This document shows positions 24,542-33,968 of a stretch of DNA of 64,000 nt, in pieces (positions within the stretch are counted from its first letter, which is position 1; every line of letters begins with the position of its first letter). This stretch comes from Gigaspora margarita (lineage: Eukaryota; Glomeromycota; Glomeromycetes; Diversisporales; Gigasporaceae). The position numbers and the translations under genes were made by a program. The notes beneath the pieces were generated by a model that saw nothing but the letters and a program-made list of their open reading frames with translations, did no database searches and was not told the DNA's origin. The DNA is taken from NCBI GenBank assembly GCA_009809945.1, contig WTPW01000011.1:528580-592579 (forward strand), read 5' to 3'.

Positions 24542-26000
24542 TTATTCATTCATTCTAATAAAATTTTCGTCAGTAGCATCAGCAAAACAATAAGCGGATT
24601 CACCATGTTCAGTTAAGTCTGTACCATCCAATTCTCCCTCTACATTTAGTCTTAAATTGCAACGTAAAAATGTTCCAATAATAAAGATAATAAAAATTGT
24701 CATAATAAAAGAATATATCATTCCTGTTAATGCTCCCGATAATTGTATTAAAATTTGGCTATAATTACCATTTATAATGGCACCACCAGATATGATTTCA
24801 CCACTAAGGTAAGCAATGGATTTATCAGCAAAAGCACCTGTCAAAACATTTCCAACTAAACCACCAACACAATGAATAGCAAAAACATCCATTGAATCAT
24901 CGAAATTAAATTTAAACTTTAATCTTGCAGCAAAGTTGCAAATAGCACCGCCAATTATACCAAAGATTATCGATGAAAAAGAAGAAACATAACCAGAACC
25001 TGAAGTTATAGTGACTAAACCTGCAATGGCACCACTACAAAAGCTAACAGCATAAAAGTTTCCATTACGCCAATAATCTAAAAACATCCAAGTAAGTCCA
25101 CCTAACGAAGCTGAAATATTTGAAACAATACTGGCAAGTATAGCACGCTTATTGGCAGCCATAGCTGAACCAGCGTTAAAGCCAAACCATCCAAACCATA
25201 AAAATATGGTTCCAATAACCACATTAACAATATTATGAGGAACTACATCAATAACTTTACGAGGAATTGTACCATTATTTTCGCGACGTCTACCTACGAT
25301 TAAACAGAAAGCAAGAGCGGAAGCACCGGATGATACATGTACTGGTACGCCACCTGAATAATCAAGACCACCCAATTTTGCAAACCAACCATTTTTAGAC
25401 CAGCACCACGAAGCGATGACATCATAAACAAATGTAGACCAAAGGAAAATAAAAATTATTGTAGGAAATATTCTTATACGTTCAGCAGCACCACCAACGA
25501 TGATGGCAGCAGCGAGAGTTGCAAACTTGCATTGGAAGGTAGCGAATGCAAATTCAGGAATATTTTGACTTGTTTCTGTTGGACCAGATTCCCAATCAAG
25601 ATTTAAAAAGAAAGCATTTTGCAGATTACCAATGAAGGGACCAGCATTTCTGTTAAATGTTAAACTGTAACCACATGTGTACCACTAAAAAAGAATTTAT
25701 AATTAATGTTAGGCATAAATGAATGAATCTTAAATATAATGAATATTAAACGTAATAAATAACCTGAATAGATATGATGGGAATAGCTAAAAAACATAAC
25801 ATTATTAAAGATAAGGCGTTCTTTCGCCGAGCAAGGCCACTATAAAATAACCCAATTCCTGGTGTCATTAGCCAAGTAAAGCATACCGCAGTCAATACCC
25901 AGGCGACATCACCACTAATAAATTTATCAGAATTATAGGTGTCGTTTGCCATGGTAAGTTGTTGATTATTGTCAAAAGAAATGGATAGAGATTCGTTCAT
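24542..26000 (-). CDS. AMT: ammonium transporter (AMT/MEP/Rh family), two exons
   Basis: A plasma-membrane channel-like permease that takes up ammonium. Exon 1 is 26000-25764 (79 codons, phase 0) and exon 2 is 25684-24542 (380 codons plus stop), giving about 459 residues, normal for the family. The intron starts GTTATTTATT and ends TTTTTTAG. Exon 1 has DVAWVLTAVCFTWLMTPGIG and LFYSGLARRKNALSLIM. Exon 2 has LDYSGGVPVHVSSG, whose His (about residue 195) and the His in FAIHCVGGLVGN (about 350) correspond to the twin pore histidines. GFNAGSA and GGAAERIR are also family landmarks. About eleven hydrophobic segments are visible and the C-terminal tail is short and acidic. All key motifs look intact, with no premature stop. 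It is divergent from the arrestin-like gene. Which AMT paralogue it is cannot be told from sequence alone. Confidence 0.95.
25685..25763 (-). other. AMT intron (79 bp)
   Basis: GT...AG boundaries on the minus strand split the codon series exactly between ISIQ and WYTCGYSLTF, a join that restores the conserved SIQWY-type sequence of the family. Small introns of this size are usual in fungi. Confidence 0.9.
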
Positions 26001-26030
26001 TGTGAGAATTGTGAGAATTGTGAGAATGAA
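26001..26030 (-). repeat. three 10-bp repeats just upstream of AMT start
   Basis: ATTGTGAGAA occurs three times in a row on the plus strand, so CTCACAATT-type repeats end directly at the AMT start codon. This is probably 5' UTR or core promoter. Function is unknown. Confidence 0.8.
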
Positions 26031-26683
26031 TTAGATAAAGAAGAAGTTAAATGTCAGATAAAATTTTCGTATTGATGCAAGTTATTTATTATAAAATTAT
26101 TCTCGAACAAAGTTACATTATAATTTATAATCATACAGTTGTTACCCCAAACCAATCTTTACTTGCATATGAAAAATTTACGAATATAGAAACAATAATA
26201 ATTCAAAGGAAACAAAGTTTTATTATAATTTAGAAATTTTGTGGATATCGCTGAGTGAAAAAAACAGCCATTCTTGAATTTCAGGTTTAACACTTTATGG
26301 GGTATGGTATATCAAGCTCCGAAGAATAATTAATAGTTGTATAATTTAACTTTATTGGATATATCCTGTAAAGTGAACGCCCAAAATAAAGAATTAGGTT
26401 TTTTATTTGGCGACACTCATATGATAAAATTGAATTAATACCTTATATCAAAAAATTCCGATCTTTCAAAATCCATTAGAAGAATATCAGCAAAATTTCA
26501 TGTCAACATAGTTATAAATTTTGATTTGACCTCTTTTCAAATTTATTATCATAAGATTTTAAAAGTCTAAGTCTAAAAAAGAATTTTAAGTTTGGTGACC
26601 CAGAACTTTCTCGCATAAAGATACAGGAAGTGTGTACGAAGCATGTATACTTTCATCGTCAAAAAATGTTGTTTGATAAATTT

Positions 26684-26721
<38 letters not shown>

Positions 26722-27869
26722 TGTTTATTGTTTATTCACTATCCATTCTGTTATTTATGATAACAAAGAATTTAAGGTATTTGCGTTATACATACATAAA
26801 ATAAAAATTTTTAAGTATCAATAAATGATTATACGATTATATGTACGTATACTTTTAATGGTATTTAATAAGCTGGCGTCATGCCTAATTATATAACCAG
26901 AATGTTAACAATATATACATATTTAGAATTATTTTATTATATACTTAGTATAGTTCAGGACTTTTTTATTTCAAATAAGGCGCGAAGAGATTCAGCCCGA
27001 AGACCAAAAGTTTACTAAATATATCATAAAATGAAGCTATGCTGCTTTATCAGTTATGTACGTAAGTACGTATCATTACGTATTCAAATGTCTGGCTATT
27101 GTTGAAGCAGTATCTTCCTTTACTAATCAAAGTTCGTGGAAACGCCTTTACTCAATAATAAAGGATACAGCGCAGTATGTAAGGGGTGAAATTTTTTTAA
27201 CTACTTTCAAATATCAACAAGTTTTAGCAAGAATTTCAATATTTTATTTTACTTAAATATATTGTATAAGAATCATAAAAGAATAACGCCAAAAACTATA
27301 TCTTATTGATATGCTCGATAAGCTGCTGTTAAAATCGATAAGTTGGTTTATTTCTAATTGATCGATTAATCAAATCCTTTTATAGAAATAGGTTAAAGCT
27401 TATATTACAAAACAATCGACAATCGATCCTAACTCAAATCCAATATCTCTAGCCAACCCCAAAAAAAACCCCGATTTTCATTGATAAGTTCTGTTGAAAT
27501 GGTACAGTATTGGCAATAATGGCAAGCTAATAGTAATTTTTATTGCCATTATGCCCAAATCAGGTGTAATAACAAAATCATTTCTATTTCAGGACAAAGA
27601 ATTTTGTAGTTTCTTTCACCGTAGCGCATGTATAAATATGGTATTGCATATAAAAAAAAAAAAGTTAAAATTGTAAATTTCTTGTTTATAAACCTGCTGT
27701 GATTCGGGAAAAACTATTGTAAAATACTGTAAGTTTTTTTAAATTATGGGAAAAAACTCTTTATTTGCAAATTTCCAACTTCAGATACATATATATAATC
27801 ATTTATACGTACTATAAGTTTATATGTTCACATACATTAAATATTTTTTCTTCAAGTTTTATGTAAGAC
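26031..27869. other. shared head-to-head promoter region of AMT and the arrestin-like gene
   Basis: No gene is recognised in this 1.8 kb. There is a 36-base T run at about 26686-26720. A frame at 27056-27256 has no known domain. GATAAG occurs near 27309, 27339 and 27483, which could be fungal GATA-factor sites, but the motif is short and expected by chance in AT-rich DNA. Confidence 0.5.
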
Positions 27870-28949
27870 ATGCCAAACCTTCAAGAAATTATATACAGAA
27901 CCCAATCTCAAAACATAAAATTTGAATATACAGATGGCCATAATACATTCCAACGAGGAGAGCTCGGTCTATCAAAAAGCTGCTTGGAGGGGAGATTAGT
28001 TTTTGGTAGAAGAATTAAGGTGAATTCTATTGAATTCATTTTTAAAGGAATCGAAGAAGCCAATTATGTGCCATTTGGTGGAAGAATAAAAAATAAATTT
28101 TCCGGTTTTTATAAATTAACGGAAAAAAGTAAAGTATTTTCTCTTGAAGGAACTGATCCAATGGAGTATTATGACTTCAAATTTCCGTTAAATTCGAATT
28201 TGTCTAGTTCTTGCTTAATCGGCGATAAAGAGAAGAATGTAAATGGTCGAATCTACTACATTTTTAGTGTAACTGTTAATATTCCAGGCGCATTCTTTAC
28301 TCAAAGAGATCAATGCGAAATATATTGTCCGCTCAACCAAGTATTACCTTATTTCAGCACACCTTATAAAAATGTAACAGGTAAATATAATGTTTCAAAT
28401 GGAACACTATTCGAATATTCGTTTGAAATTCCTGAATATTTTGGTCTTGGAACTACAATTTATGTTCCTATTGAAGTTAAATTTCTCGAAACTAGAGTTA
28501 GAGTCGTAAGGATAGATATATCATTGAAAGAAGTTACCAAGTATACTTTCGAAAGTAGTGAAGAATCTGTTAAAACTAAAAAACAATGTTGCAATTCTAT
28601 CGAAGAGCCGGCAAAGATTTTAAATAACACACTTAAGCAAAATCTTACTTTAATAGTTCCTGGTGATTTAAATAGCAGTTATTCTGGTACATATGTAGAA
28701 ATAAAGTACAAACTTTGTATTAATTTTACGTTGGTTGGTGGTGGCATAAATATTGGTAATGGTGATTTTTATAAAGAGCAAACTGTGATAGTTGCAAATT
28801 TTAATAGATTAAACGATTCAGATCATGGCAACAATATTTCCATCGATGAAGGACCCCCACAGCCCCCACAGGAGGAAAAAAGTTGTCAGGATAAAGCAAG
28901 TGAATCTTCAGTAGTCAAAGAAGTGCCAAACACTCGAGATACGCAATAA
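27870..28949 (+). CDS. arrestin-domain protein (ART/alpha-arrestin-like)
   Basis: A single-exon gene of 359 residues. The N-terminal half starts with FEYTDGHNTFQRGELG and continues LVFGRRIKVNSIEFIFKGIE, as in arrestin N-domains. A central IYYIFSVTVNIPGAF and the second half (FEYSFEIPEYFGLGTTIYVP, then SYSGTYVEIKYKLCINFTLV around residues 280-300) fit the arrestin C-domain. The tail (about residues 320-359) is hydrophilic, with PPQPPQEE. No PPxY motif is visible, so binding to an Rsp5-type ubiquitin ligase, the usual way alpha-arrestins drive permease endocytosis (family knowledge), would need another contact. The start ATG is the first in the frame. It lies head to head with the ammonium transporter about 1.9 kb away. 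It could equally be a lineage-expanded arrestin-like family member of unknown target. Confidence 0.8.
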   Translation: MPNLQEIIYRTQSQNIKFEYTDGHNTFQRGELGLSKSCLEGRLVFGRRIKVNSIEFIFKGIEEANYVPFGGRIKNKFSGFYKLTEKSKVFSLEGTDPMEYYDFKFPLNSNLSSSCLIGDKEKNVNGRIYYIFSVTVNIPGAFFTQRDQCEIYCPLNQVLPYFSTPYKNVTGKYNVSNGTLFEYSFEIPEYFGLGTTIYVPIEVKFLETRVRVVRIDISLKEVTKYTFESSEESVKTKKQCCNSIEEPAKILNNTLKQNLTLIVPGDLNSSYSGTYVEIKYKLCINFTLVGGGINIGNGDFYKEQTVIVANFNRLNDSDHGNNISIDEGPPQPPQEEKSCQDKASESSVVKEVPNTRDTQ

Positions 28950-29325
28950 TTATATTGTAAATATATTTGTTCTTTTTTTTTTTTTTTTATCCATTGATTA
29001 TTTGTCGAAGTATAGCGAAGAACTTTTATATTCTAAACATTGTAAATCATTTTGTTGAAGTCTTTGATTTATAGATATTTTAATTTCTTATTTTAGGAAT
29101 ATGAAATGTAATAAATTTATTTGATTTATAGATATTTTAATTTCTTATTTTAGGAATATGAAATGTAATAAATTTATTTGTTCTATAACTATCAATTTTG
29201 AAATATTAGTTAAATTAGTTGTCATCATGAAACGCAAGTTGGATTCACAAAATGTAAATTTTTTAAAAAATTATTCTTTATTTTATCAATAAATGAAGTA
29301 AATATAAAAAGAAGTTTGCTATTTA
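28950..29325. repeat. 3' flank with T run and 57-bp tandem duplication
   Basis: A T run at about 28971-28988 is followed by two copies (29063-29119, 29120-29176) containing TTTCTTATTTTAGGAATATG and ATGTAATAAATTTAT. AATAAA occurs in each copy and could serve 3' processing of the arrestin-like gene. Confidence 0.75.
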
Positions 29326-29560
29326 TCGCCAGTGGTGATCATTAGCAATGTATTTTTTTTGTATCTTTAAATTTGTCTATGAAATCACCTTTGGGGCTTT
29401 AACAAAAAAAATTACTCGTAAAATTTTGGTATAAACTATGCCCCCCTGCCCCATCCCAGTTCTTACCCTAACCTTAATATTAATCAAATTTTAATTTTTA
29501 TTTCGGCAAAAAACTTTTTATTAATTTTTGTTAATCACTGGTGATGATCACCACTGGCAA
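29326..29560. mobile_element. 235-bp TA-flanked MITE
   Basis: Left TCGCCAGTGGTGATCATTAG pairs with the right end read inward, TTGCCAGTGGTGATCATCAC. TA flanks both ends (29324-29325, 29561-29562). The interior is AT-rich with a C-rich patch and one ACCCTAACC. Confidence 0.65.
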
Positions 29561-30873
29561 TAAGTAGTAATTTTCATATAAAAAATATTATAGCCATAAT
29601 TTTGTTAAGTAATTCATTTAAACGTTCGTAAATTGCTTTTTTTTTTTTTTTTTTTTGATCTGTGAATCCTTTAATATATAAATAACAATAAATAAATAAA
29701 ATAAAATAAAATAAATAAATCGGTGTTTGACATGGATACGTGTCATCTCACCGACAATCAAGTCACCGACATGTTTATTTCGCCGACAATTATTTCAAGC
29801 TTTTTTAAAAATTGTACTAACCTTAACTTTAATTCTAAACCTGATCCTAACAGCAAATGACCAGAATTACTTTGTCAGTGAAATGAACTTTAATTCTAAA
29901 CTTGACCCTAACGACAAATGACCAGAATTAGTATGTTCTATTTTTCCATCTTTTGGTCTTAAAACCAAGTTAATTCAGACCGGTCCAAACTAATCCCTTA
30001 AGACTAGCTAGTTTATAGCCCACATAATACCCCACCATTAAACCGAATATTTAACAATCAAAAAAAGTCTAATTTGCTACTATGCCACTCACACTTTTGA
30101 TATTTATTATCCATGAGCTGTTTCTTAAAACGACCTGATATTTATGTAAACAATCTATAAAAATTTATATGTCAATATTAAACATTACTAACATAATGTT
30201 AACATAATGTTTAACATAATGTTTGGCAATAATCAATACTTATTAATTGAAACAAACTATTCAAAAAATGCAATTCAAAAAAGATAATATCATTTTTGAA
30301 CAATGCAGTACTAAATCTTGCTCCTATTAAAATAACGACCTATTATATACAAGAAAATGTTAATGTTCTACATTTTCATAATTAATGTAAATTTGTTGTT
30401 CTTATTAATATTTTTCTTTAATATCTATAAAAGTCTATGCATAAAAGAAATTTATTTATAATATTTATAAAAAATCTATATGTGAAAGTAAGTAAATTTA
30501 TGTACAAAATAATATATTAATAACAGAAATTTGTATTCGAAAATAAATCAAAATTTGAAAAAATCTTCAAAATTTGAAATCATAAAGTGAAATAGTAGAT
30601 CCTCACTTCATGAAATGAAATCAGTGTAGTCATAATTACGTTATTTTATTACTTACAATAAGGTAGCTGTGCGACGCTGTCACGCGAAACCAGGAAAGTT
30701 AATTTGAGTAAAACTCGATTAGATGATTCGAGCATTTTTAAGATTTTACATTGTTTGAAAAAAATGGGCAAAGTTCTGAATCTGCTTATTTTTCTTATGC
30801 TGAAAAATTCTAATTTGGTTTATCATAAGAAAGTTAAATTGGTTAAAATCTTAACAAAAAACGCATCGGCATA
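29561..30873. other. AT-rich intergenic with a small direct repeat
   Basis: TTTAATTCTAAACCTGATCC and a near copy occur near 29829 and 29890, about 61 bp apart. The frame at 29727-29921 spans this repeat and is not supported. The remainder is AT-rich without recognisable genes. Confidence 0.5.
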
Positions 30874-31526
30874 GAGTTAATACCTCTATCCGGTGTTGAT
30901 CGAAAATTTTTTTTATTTCCGATGGGGTTTAACTTTAACCCGATTTCCGATCACGGGAATCGATGACTACATTTGATGATCGGTCTGTTACCCACTACAT
31001 TTTCTTCTCATGTTATTACTTCATTTTCTTCCCATTACTACATTTCTGCGTAGTAAATTCCCATTACTACATTATTGTAAATATTCGTAGCTCTTACCTC
31101 ATTCTTGGTAATCAGGTAATTATGGTGGGAATATAAAAGGATCGCTTTATGAAGAGAAGGAAAGCAAGCGTTTCTTCCTTTAATTTTTGTAGATAGTTTT
31201 CTTATGCACATGTATATAAATCACTCTCCCAAAATCTAATAAATCACTCTCCCAAAATATTTAATAAAATACATTCATTTATAAATTTCTGAACCTTTAA
31301 TTATTGTGGCCCAGTAGCTAAATTGGCATACGAGTTTCGGAAGTCTCTTCCAAGGTCACAACACTGGATATATTTTTTATATCCAGATTAATACAGTTTT
31401 ATCATAGTATATATCCGGATTTAAATTTAAATCCAGATTTATTTATATCCAGATATAAAAACATATGTCATGTTATATCACATGACATATATCCGGATAT
31501 ATAAAACCGGATAGAGGTGTTAACTC
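30874..31526. mobile_element. 653-bp TA-flanked TIR element
   Basis: Left GAGTTAATACCTCTATCCGG pairs with right-inward GAGTTAACACCTCTATCCGG (one difference). TA flanks at 30872-30873 and 31527-31528. Its interior has several ATATCCGGAT/ATCCAGATT words near the right end (31370-31510) and a polymerase III-like head at about 31307-31368. No ORF is present. Confidence 0.75.
31307..31368 (+). ncRNA. possible tRNA-derived (SINE-like) fragment
   Basis: TGGCCCAGTAG (31307-31317) fits an A-box. After a small stem (GGAA...TTCC) come AAGGTCAC and a degenerate T-arm, ACAACACTGG, where a B-box would be. There is no intact cloverleaf, so it is at most a decayed tRNA-like head. Confidence 0.3.
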
Positions 31527-31528
31527 TA

Positions 31529-32058
31529 CATTAGCAAATGCAGTGAGCTATATAATTTTTGTGTATCAAAATAGTAGGATAGAATTTAGTAAATATAGTT
31601 CTAAAGCAAATTTGTGTAAGTTTTTTTTTGTTGATACTACTTATTATGGTAGATGTATTCGTGTATATTAAAATTTTTTCTCATGTTTGCTAAAGAATTA
31701 TTTTACTCAAGCTTAAATCATCAAAAGAAACAAACATTGGGCATTCTTAACTGAATTTAAGACCATTTATTTAAAGATTATTTATTATTTTAATTTTTAT
31801 AATTTATAATTTTTCCAGCAATAACTTTACTGTATTACTGTATTAGTTAGATTGCATTGAAACTGTCATAATTTCTATTTTTTGCAAGAAAAGTGGTATG
31901 GGTAGTAGTATGGGTTTGTGTCAGGAATGCTCAAAATAGCGTGGGTCATGTAGCACATATAGGAATTTTTCATAGAATGGCACAGTAAAAATGGCATGGA
32001 CATTACAGCAAAGCATAATATCATGTCATATGAAATGCCGCATTCAGATGGCACATAT
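31529..32058. other. AT-rich, no gene
   Basis: The section at 31890-32058 with GTATGGGT/GGCATGG/GGCACA words shares loose similarity with 53035-53170, so it may be an old dispersed repeat. The minus frame 31875-32066 is not supported. Confidence 0.4.
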
Positions 32059-32066
32059 GTGTACAT

Positions 32067-32265
32067 AGGACCCCAAACAATCTATGTGAGGTTATATTTG
32101 AGCATTATAGTAAAAATTTTTTTGGTTAGCAGTTTTAGTTTGGTATATATCAGTTATATTTCAAACATTAGGTAGTAAGTTTGAAATCAGCTAGGTTTTT
32201 TTGAAATAAAAAAAAAACAGAACTGACGCTCTTTAAAAAAAAAAAAAAAAAATTTTTAAAAAAAT

Positions 32266-32305
<40 letters not shown>

Positions 32306-32532
32306 AAATTACTATATTCCTATTTCTTACTATTTCCATTAGCACTTTTCAAATATAACATTTATAAAAACTTACCCATTAGCATTCTTTTAAATATACT
32401 CATTTTGTCTATTACCCATTTTCAAATATAACCTTTTTATTCAATACCTACTTTTCAAATATAATCTTTTTGTAAAAACAATCTCCATTAGTGATTTTTC
32501 AAATGTGAACTTACATAGGTTGTTTAGGTCCT
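32067..32532. mobile_element. 466-bp TIR element with 8-bp target duplication
   Basis: Left AGGACCCCAAACAATCTATG pairs with right-inward AGGACCTAAACAACCTATGT. Perfect GTGTACAT duplications flank it (32059-32066, 32533-32540). The interior has a long A tract (about 32237-32304) and several TTTCAAATATAA repeats. The 8-bp duplication suggests hAT, although the end lacks the usual YAGNG. Confidence 0.75.
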
Positions 32533-32941
32533 GTGTACATTATACATGTATTGGCTCGTGATGCATAATGGAGAACAAAAGATCAGTAAGTGTTTTTTTA
32601 AAGAAAAAAAGCAATATCTCATAATTTCACTTATGAAGCTTCACTATGTGTTTTAACAAAAAAATTCTTTACAAAATTTTACTTTATATGCAGTTAGCTT
32701 GTTCATCTTATTTTGTTTATTTATGTAAATTTTATGGTTTAATAGTTAATCCATATCATTATTGTAGTGGTATATAAATTTATATTGTAAAGGTGTTGGC
32801 AATCAGCTAAGAAATCAGCTGATTTCTGGGTGGGTGGGTGGGTCAGCTGAAGTATCAGGTGTAATTCCGGCCAAAATTTCATAATTCCGGCCAAAGTTGC
32901 AAAATTATTTTTGACCAAAATTATATATTTATTAATAATAT

Positions 32942-33615
32942 TTAATAATTAATAGCTTTTGATCTACTGAACCAAATTTGATGATTCAACTACCCAAATG
33001 ATCCTCTCAACGAGAGGATTCTAGTGAGCCCAAAATTGTTAAAATCCAATCACAGGATCCTGTGATCGGAATGGATTTGTGTTACTATAAAAGTTCTATA
33101 ATTTATTAAATAATTATAACCTATTTATAGTAACACAAATTTATTTCGATCTTGGGATCCTGTGATTGGATTTTAACGATTTTGGGCTNGCTAGAATCCT
33201 CTCATTGAGAGGATCATTTTGGTAGTAAAATCGTCGAAATTGCCCCAGTAGATCAGAAGTTATTAACAATTAAATATTAATATTTAATTGTTAATAACTT
33301 CTGATCTACTAGGCCAATTTCAATGATTTTACTACCAAAATGATCATCTCAATGAGAGGATTCTAACAAGACCAAAATCGTTAAAATCCAATCACAGGAT
33401 CCCAAGATCGAAATAAATTTGTGTTACTATAAATGGTTATAATTATTTAATAAATTATAGAACTTTTATAGTAACGCAAATATATTCCGATCACAGGATC
33501 CTGTGGTTGGATTTTAACAATTTTGGGCTCACTAGAATTCTCTCGTTGAGAGGATCATTTTGGTAGTTGAATCATCAAATTTGGTTCAGTAGATCAAAAG
33601 TTATTTACTATTAAA
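32942..33615. repeat. four-fold nested palindrome (about 670 bp)
   Basis: The outer palindrome is centred at 33278/33279 (AAATATTAATATTT) with arms of about 335 bp. Each arm is itself a palindrome, centred near 33104 and 33452, carrying ATCCTCTC...GAGAGGAT, GGATCCTGTGAT and TTTGTGTTACTATAA with their mirrors. The same 150-bp module is therefore present four times in alternating orientation. Short differences between modules (CACAGGATCCTGTGATC versus CACAGGATCCCAAGATC) show it is not an assembly hairpin. Confidence 0.9.
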
Positions 33616-33688
33616 TTTTATATTTAACTTTTTAATAATCGTAAAATCTTATTGGCTAATTGGGGTATCAGGTGTGGGTGGGTGGGGG

Positions 33689-33968
33689 CAGTGATGTACA
33701 TGGACAGTCGTGGACATGAGTTTGGACAGTCGTGGACATTTTTAAGCAAAAATATAAATTGAAATTACTTAAAATTTTATTATGATAACATGATTTAAAA
33801 TTAAGTTAAAAAGATTTATCACTAAATTTTACATATAATTGTATATTTTTTAATAATATATACTTTATTATAAGATGTATGGACACTATGGACACTGTGG
33901 ACATGGACGTGGACATGGACATGGACAAGCCAAAAAAAGGTATGGACATAGTAGACACGACATCACTG
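33689..33968. mobile_element. 280-bp hAT-like MITE, copy 2
   Basis: Ends CAGTGATGT and ACATCACTG, flanked by perfect 8-bp duplications GGTGGGGG (33681-33688, 33969-33976). TGGACA/TGGACAT repeats fill both subterminal regions. GACAAGCCAAAAAA near the right end is shared with copy 1 at 20811-21090. Confidence 0.9.

Noticed and set aside
27056..27256. 66-codon frame between AMT and the arrestin-like gene
   Set aside because: Some ordinary-looking residues (SSWKRLYSIIKDTAQYVRGE), but it is short, has no known domain and no clear splice signals. An unannotated exon cannot be excluded.
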